Assembly: GCA_000695325.1 (NCBI GenBank)
Contig: AVPN01000062.1
Coordinates: 42,577-70,842 of the forward strand
Reading direction: 5' to 3'
Length of the DNA: 28,266 nt
Source of the DNA: Pleurobrachia bachei
Taxonomy: Eukaryota > Ctenophora > Tentaculata > Cydippida > Pleurobrachiidae
The notes below the pieces were generated by a model. That model ran no database searches, had not been told where the DNA came from, and was given only the letters and a program-made list of their open reading frames with translations. Shown piece after piece: positions 9,967 to 21,800 of this stretch. Within the stretch, counting starts at the first letter, position 1. Each line of letters starts with the position of its first letter. Made by a program: the position numbers and the translations under genes.

Positions 9967-12900
9967 ATGGAGAGTCGACCCATTGTAAAGTTCCTACCTG
10001 GAAACAGTCGGCTGAACATCTGGCCTGAGTGGGATGATGCCTCTTTAGCTAATGAGAAATGGGATGTCCAACAGAAGGGAAAGGGTGATAGGGCCGCCCC
10101 CTGTGGACCTTGCCATTCTAGTTTCAAATCTTCAGTTGATGTGAAAGACTCAAACAGCAATTTTCATAACGATCGCTGAAATCTGACCCTAACAAACTAG
10201 CATTTACAGCTGTTCGAAGATCCCGATGGTTTGATACAAATGCCAGCAAGTCTAAAAGTTGAGTCCTGGAGACGGCCTGGGGATTACCTGGGAGATAAGG
10301 TTAGTGTAACAGGTGCTTTTTGATCGTATAGCTCATAGCTAACAAATCTGATTATGAACAATACAAGAATTATACATCTCAGTTCTCACATTCTCACTTA
10401 TCATATTCACTTCACCATGCACTCATTCACCTGTGTAAGTGAGTAAGTGGTGTGGTAATCTTCAGTCGGGAAGGACCACCACTCAGAAGAAGTTTGATTG
10501 GAATGAGTCAGGCTACCGTCGGTTCAGCTCACCCACCATCATCAGCAATACCAAAAACACCTGCAGGACATAAAGTGGTAATATTCATTGTTCAAATATT
10601 TCACCACATGCAGTAGACAAAACTATCTCACCAAAACCAAACACATTACATAAAAAGCAACCAACTGTATAATTGTTCACTGCAGTACTGCACTCTGTTT
10701 CAACTTGTTTAATCCCCATTCTAGGTGCAGACTGTTGTAGAAGATCCAGAACAGACGGGTCGCCTGAAAATCCTGACAAATAACCAGGGAATCTTCAAAC
10801 AAAGCGAACTTATTCGGTCCATTATCACAGAGATTGCCCTGTTGTGTCAAACTGAAATCCCCAGTCCCCCTGGGCTACGAAATGACTTGAATGGTAAGAA
10901 AACAGTAGGTTTTAGGTACATAATATATTTTAGGACCTTAGAATAAATCGAAAAGCAGAGTTTAGAATTCAGTATAATATACTGAATTCTAAACTCTGCT
11001 TTTCGATTTATTCTAAGGTCCTAAAATTGTTTTATCTCAGGAGGAACCGATGCCTGGAAGCCCTGGCACCACATCTACCCCCGCTCAAAACCTCCCAACT
11101 CCTTCCCCATTCACTCTGCCTCTGGCAAGTATGCTGTGAAACTATTTTGGATGGGGTCGTGGAGGAAGATTATCGTTGATGATCAGATACCGTTTGATGC
11201 TGAAGGAAAACCCTTGCTACCCATGTGTGAGAGTGAGACAGAGTTGTGGCTTCCTGTTCTATCCAAGGCAATCATCAAAGTTGCATCACTCAAGTAAGTT
11301 TTGGTAGTTATAAAATCACAGATAACCATCTACTGGTGATTGGTGCCATTCACGATACATAATGTATCCTTCCAGTTATGGTAGTGAGAGGAGGGGAAGT
11401 GAAGTGGCTGGTATCTCAGTTATCCAAATGCTAACTGGATGGATGCCAGAGGTTATCGATATCAAGTAAGTACAGCTACCTGACAATCATCGTGCATGTT
11501 GCCTACCATTGGGAAGGTTTTCGAACGGTATATACCCTTTATTAACATAATGTTACCACGTTAATTTCCCAGATCGCGTGGTGATGAAGATATGTGGAAT
11601 CTCATTAGTTGTGTCCTCCCAAAGTGGACTGAGGAAAGTAAAACTGAGAGTAGCTCTACACAGTCTGTATCTAGTAACACTGCTACCGTTAACCCAGCGA
11701 CTAAGGAACCGTCGCTCATATTTGGAACGTACAATATTGGCTTTGATGATGATCAACCCGTTGGTAATTTATGATTCTTCTCCATTAATTTTCATAAAAC
11801 CTTACCAGTTCCCCTCAATTGTTGTTAATACTAGACTAAAGTAGTTGTTTTAAAAAAAACTCAACCCCCTCCTCCTAATACCAGGTGTCCCTGAGATAAA
11901 AGCAGAGGTTGGTGGAACTAGTTTTAGCCCAGGAGGGGGTGGATACCAGACCGATTGTCTCTGTTCTTCTTGCCGGTAACCACCTCCAAAACCAGTTCCC
12001 TTCACCGTCGGAGAACCGGGTATTCAGGTGGGAATATTTTGGGAGCATAGCCGATTGAGCTACATCCCTCTCTATCTCTTTCGAAGAAAAACGGAGAAAG
12101 AAAAAATAATTCAAATCTGTTTTAGATAATTTCGTAAGCATAAATCTAACACTTCCTTTGTGCCCACAGTTGAAGCCGACTGAAGCGCTGTTTCAACTGC
12201 GACAACAACGACAGCAGAGAATTAAACATGAGCTACTGCTGAAGGAACTTGCAGCCACAACACCCAAATTATTACATGTTACCAGTGCATTCCCAAAGTA
12301 AGAGAGAAAACAATCTGTTGTGATGGAGAATTAAACCATGCTCGTTCTGCCACATCAGGATTCAGGCTTCGTGCAATAAGTTACGATGTGGCAAAACGGG
12401 TGCCACTGCATAATACTGCTATGCGAAAATGTGTGAAAATTATAAAGTGTAATGTTGGTTAGGAAGAATCTAATCCAAGAAAGTAACCCTCAATACCAAG
12501 GTTTTTCAGTTTTGAGGACATGCTGGGTGACTATGTTGCAGACACAAGCCAGTGCATCACGAAATCAATCTCTAAAAAGATCACTACAGATGAAAAGAAG
12601 GAGAAAAAGAAGGAGGGCGGAAAACCGAAGAAAGATGAGAAGGATAAGGGAGAGAAGAAGAAAGAAGACAAAAAGAAGACAGCGGATGAGAAGTCTGAGA
12701 AGGCTGAAAAGAAGAAAGATAAGAAGAAGACACCAGATATAGAAGGACTCCAAGGTGGGCGAGGTCGACTACTTCTTCAACAACTCCTCGCGGAGGAAGA
12801 AGAAGATGTACAGCAGGTCTCCCCTCTTCTATCTTTCTGGATCGAGATGAAACAGTTCCTGGGGTCGTTCTCGAGTCTGCTAGTGTTCCACAAGACGACG

Positions 12901-15900
12901 AGTTATGTATGTCATAGGAGCGTCGCGGATATGAGGGTAAGGAAAATAGTCCAAACATTTTAATCATACCGGATCGACTAAGTAAGGGAGAGACTAAATA
13001 ATGGGAGTAAGATTCTATATTTCCATGTTTTCAGAACATCTCCCCGACCTCTGTGACTGGACCTGCTGGCGGTAGGCGAACTGCAGGTGGCCATAACACG
13101 ACTAGTGCGACCCATCTTCGGGGAATTCCCGCTCCCTCGCCCCTTCCTACCTCTGGCACTGTCTCTCAACACAACCACTCTCTTGTCCAGGGACAGGCTG
13201 GCGACCAACAACCTCCCATCATTATTTGTATCCTTTTAAATGCTATAAAACTCATCTAGTCAGGGCCCTATCGTCGTGTTTTAACTTTCACATTTGCCAA
13301 CAATCTGGCAAAACTTATCCGTCCACCGAAAACTCTGTTGCTTTCCGAAGTCTTCATAAACGTGGGGCGCGGTGCGCGACGTACAGTCATGTGCGCGCGA
13401 AATCTACTGTAACTCCAGGCAACCAAGTGTGGGAACACAGTGCGTGGGAAAATGTACACGCGCAAGGTGTACAATAAATGTACAAAATCATGTACACGCG
13501 AGTCAGAAGATTAATCTTAGAAGAGCATTAAAATTCTACCAGTTGAATTCCTTAACAAGTTACAAATCAGGTATTGACAGTACCAATCCAATTGAGATGT
13601 TAGTGAGTTTCACGGCCATGTCTCACTGGCATGACTCCCCTGTCATTCTAAATCCTACCCTGGGACCTGTTGCTATTAGTGATAATCCACTGGGTTATAC
13701 TGCACTGGAAGCTGCAAACTATAACTCCAATCCTGAACATGTTGATCTGGTAAGTGTACGCTTCAAATTTGTCTTGTTGGTGTGCTTCTTATAATGATAG
13801 TGTTAGACCACAGCATAGCACTGGGCGAGAAGAGAGCTACAGCTTGTATTATAATAACTGCTCCTAACCATCCACTTCTTTTTCCAGTTGAAAGTACCTG
13901 GTAAACTGGAGATAGTGAACTACAGATGGAGTGAGACAACATCCCACTCAACCTCCCTCCTAGATCTGGAAACAACCACTACCAAAACATGCCGACTATC
14001 CCTCCCTGCGGGGCTCCACACCCTGCGTTTAAATGTAGCTGCACCATACGCATGGCATGCTGACCTACTAAGCAGTACACCGTTTGTTATTGCTGATACG
14101 GAATCATACGTTAACCATGTCAATAAGGAGAGCTTGAGATTCCAGGCAGCTGCCCTACGATTGGTTAAAATAATCTCAGAAGCGGTAGAAAACTTCTCAG
14201 ATCCTGATGAAGTATCTAAAACTATCGAGGAGTTATCGTGTGCTGACAAGGACCGAGATAGGGATCTGGTATTTCCTGATATTAAAGTGTTCTTTGAGTC
14301 TCTGTTTACCACCCTAGAGGGGGCGGTAGGGGAACATCTTACAACACAACACAGGGACGCCTGGACAACATTCTCAACTACTATTATCCGGGCCTATAAA
14401 AAGGGACGAGGTGACAGTGTCGCCGGGATATTTGAGTTTGATCCGGTTCATTTTAAGAAGTTGTCTTTAGATGATGAGGTTTTTGAGGCATCTAAAGATG
14501 GTGAGAGTAAGAGGGAGTCAAATGGGAAGGAGCACGCAGCAGCCAATACTATACAGAGGCACTTTAGGGGGCACCATGTAAGGAAGAGGACCCAGGCAGT
14601 GAAAAAGGGGCACAAACAGAATCTCTCTGTGAAGGGTCTACTGCAGGATTCTTGGGGAAAATTAGAGGGTGATGTACTAAATCATGGAATTACTATTCTC
14701 AAAAAGTAAGTTTCTGTCTCGTGTTCCAAAATATCAGTTAAAGTTCAAATATTATTTGCCAAAAACTTTCCCAAGACCAAATTAAAAGTCTAACTCGTCC
14801 TCTCCTAGGGTTCTAGAAGCAAGACCTAAGCTCCTGGATACATTCTCATTCAAGGACGACAGGGAGAAGATAGTATACTTTGCTGATCACCATGGTTCCC
14901 ACAGTGAAGTACCTGCCCGAAACTGGTTCATAATGGCAAAGTGAGTAATATTCCAGGCTGGGGAACATAGCCTCCTACTCATGTCCTACATCCCTCCTTA
15001 TGGGCTGAGATAGCCTCGATGAAGAACACCACTCTACGGCGCAGTTTAGAGACCGTGCCCGAAACCACGACATTAACTTTGTTTGACAAAACTGCTCTGC
15101 ATGTTATCGAGATTGTTAATATACACTAGTGATTAAGTGAGTCAGTCAGTGCCGGTTTGAGAAAAACTGGGGTCAAACAAGGGTCAGCGTTGAGAGCTGT
15201 TACTTTCTCTAGAGTAACACCAAGAGAGATGGTATATTACCAAGAAAGGGGAATATGCCGCACAGAGGAAGAAAAACAAAGAACACCACCCAGATGATAT
15301 GATATACATACATGATATCACATATACCCCATACATATTATATCATATATAATGATATATGGCCCGATATATGTCATATACTTATATGGGGTATATGTGA
15401 TATCATGTATGTATATCATATCATCTGGGTGGTGTTCTTTGTTTTTCTTCCTCTGTGCGGCATATTCCCCTTTCTTGGTAATATACCATCTCTCTTGGTG
15501 TTACTCTAGAGAAAGTAACAGCTCTCAACGCTGACCCTTGTTTGACCCCAGTTTTTCTCAAACCGGCACTGACTGACTCACTTAATCACTAGTGTATATT
15601 AACAATCTCGATAACATGCAGAGCAGTTTTGTCAAACAAAGTTAATGTCGTGGTTTCGGGCACGGTCTCTAAACTGCGCCGTAGAGTGGTGTTCTTCATC
15701 GAGGCTATCTCAGCCCATAAGGAGGGATGTAGGACATGAGTAGGAGGCTATGTTCCCCAGCCTGGAATATTACTCACTTTGCCATTATGAACCAGTTTCG
15801 GGCAGGTACTTCACTGTGGGAACCATGGTGATCAGCAAAGTATACTATCTTCTCCCTGTCGTCCTTGAATGAGAATGTATCCAGGAGCTTAGGTCTTGCT

Positions 15901-18801
15901 TCTAGAACCCTAGGAGAGGACGAGTTAGACTTTTAATTTGGTCTTGGGAAAGTTTTTGGCAAATAATATTTGAACTTTAACTGATATTTTGGAACACGAG
16001 ACAGAAACTTACTTTTTGAGAATAGTAATTCCATGATTTAGTACATCACCCTCTAATTTTCCCCAAGAATCCTGCAGTAGACCCTTCACAGAGAGATTCT
16101 GTTTGTGCCCCTTTTTCACTGCCTGGGTCCTCTTCCTTACATGGTGCCCCCTAAAGTGCCTCTGTATAGTATTGGCTGCTGCGTGCTCCTTCCCATTTGA
16201 CTCCCTCTTACTCTCACCATCTTTAGATGCCTCAAAAACCTCATCATCTAAAGACAACTTCTTAAAATGAACCGGATCAAACTCAAATATCCCGGCGACA
16301 CTGTCACCTCGTCCCTTTTTATAGGCCCGGATAATAGTAGTTGAGAATGTTGTCCAGGCGTCCCTGTGTTGTGTTGTAAGATGTTCCCCTACCGCCCCCT
16401 CTAGGGTGGTAAACAGAGACTCAAAGAACACTTTAATATCCAAACAAGGGTCAGCGTTGAGAGCTGTTACTTTCTCTAGAGTAACACCAAGAGAGATGGT
16501 ATATTACCAAGAAAGGGGAATATGCCGCACAGAGGAAGAAAAACAAAGAACACCACCCAGATGATATGATATACATACATGATATCACATATACCCCATA
16601 CATATTATATCATATATAATGATATATGGCCCGATATATGTCATATACTTATATGGGGTATATGTGATATCATGTATAATTGTAATTATGTAATATTCCC
16701 CCGTCAGAGAAGTATTCACGGCACCTGAGCCGACCCTCGTATCCCTATCTCTCACACCTGGTAGCACCGGTGCTTCCTGCCTGAGGCTACGAGTTATTGA
16801 TAATGATAACGGTAATGAGGTTCCAACCATCTGTAGGAAACCAAAACCACATCTTTACACCCCTAACAAGGTATTGAGAAGTTGTTCTTCTTCATTCAAC
16901 CACTTGAATATAAGTTGAATAAGTTGTTAAATTGGGAAGTAACGATTTGTTGAGAAGCTTCAGCTTAACCACACTTTCCCATTTAACTATTTGAATAAGT
17001 TGTTAAATGGGGAAGTGTGCGAAGTAACGATTCGTTGAGAAGATTCAATACTTTCCCATTTAACCACTTTATCAACTACTCTAGTAACCACTCTAGGAAG
17101 TAACTTGAATGATTTGTTTCCCACAGTACGGTTACACGGTAATGGTTGAGGGTCGAACTCCAGATGGTCCACTAGCTGCTGGGAAATATAGACTGCGATT
17201 AATTGGTAAGGCAGGTTGTTTCTTTACAGTTTGTTACCATGTTGTGCTGCACCTTCTTTTTTGGGGAGTAAGATTGTATTGTTCTTGATAGAAGTATCTA
17301 GGAGCCTACACAACTGTTGTCGAGACATCCCGTATAGTCTTTAGCCCATTGTGCTGCAGTCTTCTCTCAATTGCTAGTTCTCTCCCACAATGTCATCTCC
17401 ATTGAATTCATCACCGCATCTCCAGTTTACATTTGGTTATGTTTCGGACAGTAGTGAAACTTGTGGTTCCCACTTATAAGGGTTAATGACTGCAGTAGTT
17501 TAGTAGAAGCGTAATACAATCACAGCTTCTTTACCACTACCACTTAGTACTTCGAGAGTCCAATGAGGTCGGAAGTGTAGCACGTATTGGTAACACACGT
17601 ACAAGAAAGTAATTAATCTGTACTCTCTTGTTTTCAAGAAGCTTCGAAGGAGAGTTTTCAGGCTGTTTAATTTTGAGCTGGAATTTTTTTTCTCGTTGTC
17701 TCTTGTGTGGTAAAGTAGTTGACATGTGTTTACTTATAATGCTAACGATCACTTATCGATGTTGCTCTCACTTCCTCCAGTACCTTTTTACAGAGACGCT
17801 GAGTGCAACTAAAGGTCTCAAGAATCTAGAGTTTTTATTGTTAAGAGGGTGTTCATTGCACTTTGCAGTTGGTCTACGGAGTTTGCCTTGAGTATTATTA
17901 TACATTACATGGATAAAACCAAACCACTGTCTGGCTACATATCCCTGAGCAGGTTACATAATGAACCTAAATTATGTAATGAGTGCATGTAAATCCTATA
18001 CTTAGAATTGCAGAAGAATATTTCTAATTGTTCAGTTTGGGCGTTCATACATAGCACAGCAGCTCAACCAACTCTTTTTAATGCATACCAAGATGTGGTC
18101 GCTGCGATCATATTATTCTAGATTCAAATCTAGAGAGTTCGCCGAAACACCGCCTGCAACCATTAGCCATGTGTCCATCGCAAAAGATTGCAGGCCATCT
18201 GTTATGCCATACATAGTGCACAGAAACAACTACAGTCTCCTTTGGTAATGAAATTACACCTCCGCGTTAATATAGCTCATAATATCAGGGGTGACTTCGT
18301 AACCAAAGGCTCCTTTTTATCACAAGAGGTGCAGGTCGCTGCGATTAATTCTACAGTTACCAATCTAATTAAATTAAGAGTGGATATAGAAACAAAATTG
18401 GACAAGATTGTGCATCGTGTTATGTGCACTACATGGTGCAGCTCTACTTCAGAGAGAGAGAGAGAGAAGTTAGCCCGTAGTAATAGAAATATCTATGCGA
18501 TAAATTAGTCTGAGCGGGAACACAGAATTCTCGGAGAGCTTTTATCTCTACTTAACTGAAGTGTAAGCGAAACTAAAAAACCGAATGGCCATGCCCAAGT
18601 CGTTTTGGTTTCGCTTACACTTTACTGATCTGATTCTGTTTCTATCCAGTCTGACTTTGTGTAGGTAGTGGACACTTGTCCAATAATCGATACCAGCTGG
18701 CAATCTTCGGTGCTAGGCTTTTAGCACCATCTGTTTGTAATCTCTCTATCTTTCTCTCTCTCTCTCTCTTTCTCTCCCTCTCTCTTTCTTCTCATCCCTC
18801 T

Positions 18802-18833
<32 letters not shown>

Positions 18834-21800
18834 TTTCATCACTGTATTTACTGATTTACCTTTCATTAGTCACACATGTTTATCGAGTTCAGAAAATGGA
18901 CAATTAAAAGTCTGAGAAATTGTAGGTACAACTGTTGTTCTTATTATTTTAGTGTTATTTACCCCTCAGTTTAATTCTGAATATAGCGAGGAATGAACTC
19001 AACAACACCAACAACTACATTGTCATACCTTCCCCTAGTGGACAACTTCCTTGGCACATTCCTTCTTTTTTGTCTCCTTTTCGGGGTACCCAGTAACTTC
19101 GCAACGTTCATCTATTTCAAAAAACGGCTCTTTCGTGATAAATCTAGCTCCAGTACACTCTACGCATTTATTACTGCTACTGACACACTAACATGTTTTC
19201 TCGCCTCACCTGTCATAATAACCCTGTACAGAGACAGGAGACCAGGCTTGTTTGCCAGTAACGCATTCTGTAACATTTGGGGGCCTTTCTGGGAGGCCCA
19301 ACCGTACTTTTCAGTCTTCCTGGTGTTACTCCTGAGTGGAACAAGAACATACTGTCTGGTGAAACCTCTGGCTGTTCCACCGAGCAAGAGAACCCTTACA
19401 ACGATCATTGCTGGTTACTATGTCTTTCTCCTGACACGGTTCATTGCTGGCAGTCAACTCGCGGGGAGTTACACATACAGTGCAATAGACGGTTACCCTT
19501 TTAACCACATTGTCTCAGAGTGGTTTAGATACTGGGATGTGGTTGCTGCAATCACACTTCTCTCCCTGCCCATCCTTCCTGTAACCACCTGCTGTGCTGT
19601 TTCTGTGATATCAGTCCGCCGGTCACAACGACTCTCTGAAGTGAGCCGTCGGAAAGTACGGGCTACTAACACGATTATCATTCTAACATGTTTGTACATC
19701 ATCTGTAATGTTCCTGTTGTTCTGAACAATGTTAGACTGGCAATAATCATTTTCAAAGGACGTGATGTTATAACGAATGAGTTGGTTAGAACGTACTCCT
19801 GGGTGACAGTTTATATACTTTCAGTTGTCCTAAATGCTACCCTGAACCCTTGTATTTACTATTGTCGATTTTCCAGATTAAGAAAGGATGTCAGTAGCAA
19901 GATTGGTGGACGGTTAAATTTTAATAAGAATACTGGGGTTAACGTAGCCACTAGATTCTCCAGCACTAGTGTCTAATGAATCACTTTTATAGTTTGATCT
20001 TATGAAAACATTTTTTTTTCTAGTACCCTGAACCAAATCAATGAACTTTCTGACTCTTTTCGTAACCATGGAAACCACAAACTAAATGAACTCGTCCGCC
20101 CCCCTTCCAGGTAGTACATCTCAGTTGCTCCTCCCGGCGCGGGACTTCACTGCTGCTACAATTACTAGTAATGAAGTGAAGGAATACTATGTTCCTGAAA
20201 AGAACAACGTTATCTTTAGGTATGTACATGTGTTCACGTGTACTTTAAAACGAAGTTACTTTTTGTAACGGTCAAAATGTATAAAAATGTATAAAATTAT
20301 CCGATAACGTATAAAATAATCCAATAATGTATAAAATAGTTTGAAAATGTATAAATTGTATAAAATAATTTGAAATGTATAATTTCAGGTACACGGTAAA
20401 CGTGACGAGTGATACTCCGACGACAGTTCAAGTTAGCACATCTAAACCTGATGTGAACCTGAGGATACAGGTTAGAATATTTGATCAACAACACCAACAA
20501 CTACATTGTCATACCTTCCCCTAGTGGACAACTTCCTTGGCACATTCCTTCTTTTTTGTCTCCTTTTCGGGGTACCCAGTAACTTCGCAACGTTCATCTA
20601 TTTCAAAAAACGGCTCTTTCGTGATAAATCTAGCTCCAGTACACTCTACGCATTTATTACTGCTACTGACACACTAACATGTTTTCTCGCCTCACCTGTC
20701 ATAATAACCCTGTACAGAGACAGGAGACCAGGCTTGTTTGCCAGTAACGCATTCTGTAACATTTGGGGGCCTTTCTGGGAGGCCCAACCGTACTTTTCAG
20801 TCTTCCTGGTGTTACTCCTGAGTGGAACAAGAACATACTGTCTGGTGAAACCTCTGGCTGTTCCACCGAGCAAGAGAACCCTTACAACGATCATTATTGG
20901 TTACTATGTCTTTCTCCTGACACGGTTCATTGCTGGCAGTCAACTCGCGGGGAGTTACACATACAGTGCAATAGACGGTTACCCTTTTAACCACATTGTC
21001 TCAGAGTGGTTTAGATATTGGGATGTGGTTGCTGCAATCACACTTCTCTCCCTGCCCATCCTTCCTGTAACCACCTGCTGTGCTGTTTCTGTGATATCAG
21101 TCCGCCGGTCACAACGACTCTCTGAAGTGAGCCGTCGGAAAGTACGGGCTACTAACACGATTATCATTCTAACATGTTTGTACATCATCTGTAATGTTCC
21201 TGTTGTTCTGAACAATGTTAGACTGGCAATAATCATTTTCAAAGGACGTGATGTTATAACGAATGAGTTGGTTAGAACGTACTCCTGGGTGACAGTTTAT
21301 ATACTTTCAGTTGTCCTAAATGCTACCCTGAACCCTTGTATTTACTATTGTCGATTTTCCAGATTAAGAAAGGATGTCAGTAGCAAGATTGGTGGACGGT
21401 TAAATTTTAATAAGAATACTGGGGTTAACGTAGCCACTAGATTCTCCAGCACTAGTGTCTAATGAATCACTTTTATAGTTTGATCTTATGAAAATATGTT
21501 TTTTTTTCTAGTACCCTGAACCAAATCAATGAACTTTCTGACTCTTTTCGTAACCATGGAAACCACAAACTAAATGAACTCGTCCGCCCCCCTTCCAGGT
21601 AGTACATCTCAGTTGCTCCTCCCGGCGCGGGACTTCACTGCTGCTACAATTACTAGTAATGAAGTGAAGGAATACTATGTTCCTGAAAAGAACAACGTTA
21701 TCTTTAGGTATGTACATGTGTTCACGTGTACTTTAAAACGAAGTTACTTTTTGTAACGGTCAAAATGTATAAAAATGTATAAAATTATCCGATAACGTAT

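Larger units (their letters stand above)
17206..18992. other. Long androglobin intron segment upstream of the GPCR
   Basis: No gene recognised. Short open frames (17628-17891, 18188-18508) have no familiar features. It contains a stem-loop at 18559-18622, a CT-rich run at about 18740-18835 and short AT hairpins near 17952. Any promoter for the nested GPCR would be here. Confidence 0.5.
19000..20485 (+). repeat. Tandem duplication unit A (GPCR plus two androglobin exons)
   Basis: This 1,486-base unit is repeated directly at 20486-21973. It contains the GPCR from its 8th coding base and androglobin exons 20111-20219 and 20389-20470. It ends at ...atatttgat. I count only a few differences from unit B (for example gctggttac versus attggttac near 19408, and a 2-base length change in a T run). 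Confidence 0.95.

Noticed and set aside
12565-12967. Minus-strand Leu/Ser-rich frames resembling membrane proteins
   Set aside because: They are antisense shadows of the AAG/GAG-rich lysine linker of androglobin.
15312-15534. Plus-strand open frames across the hairpin loop
   Set aside because: AT-rich palindromic sequence and the mirror of intron DNA; no protein features.
16009-16443. 144-codon minus-strand open frame
   Set aside because: It is the inverted duplicate of the androglobin globin/IQ exon, read back in its original sense. It is not an independent gene.
17952-17978. Short AT hairpin (ttacataat...attatgtaa)
   Set aside because: 9-base arms in AT-rich intron DNA are expected by chance.
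20506-20508. TTG as the start of the second GPCR copy
   Set aside because: The real start of the intact copy is the ATG at 18993. The duplicate merely lacks those bases, and a UUG start in an animal nuclear gene is not supported.
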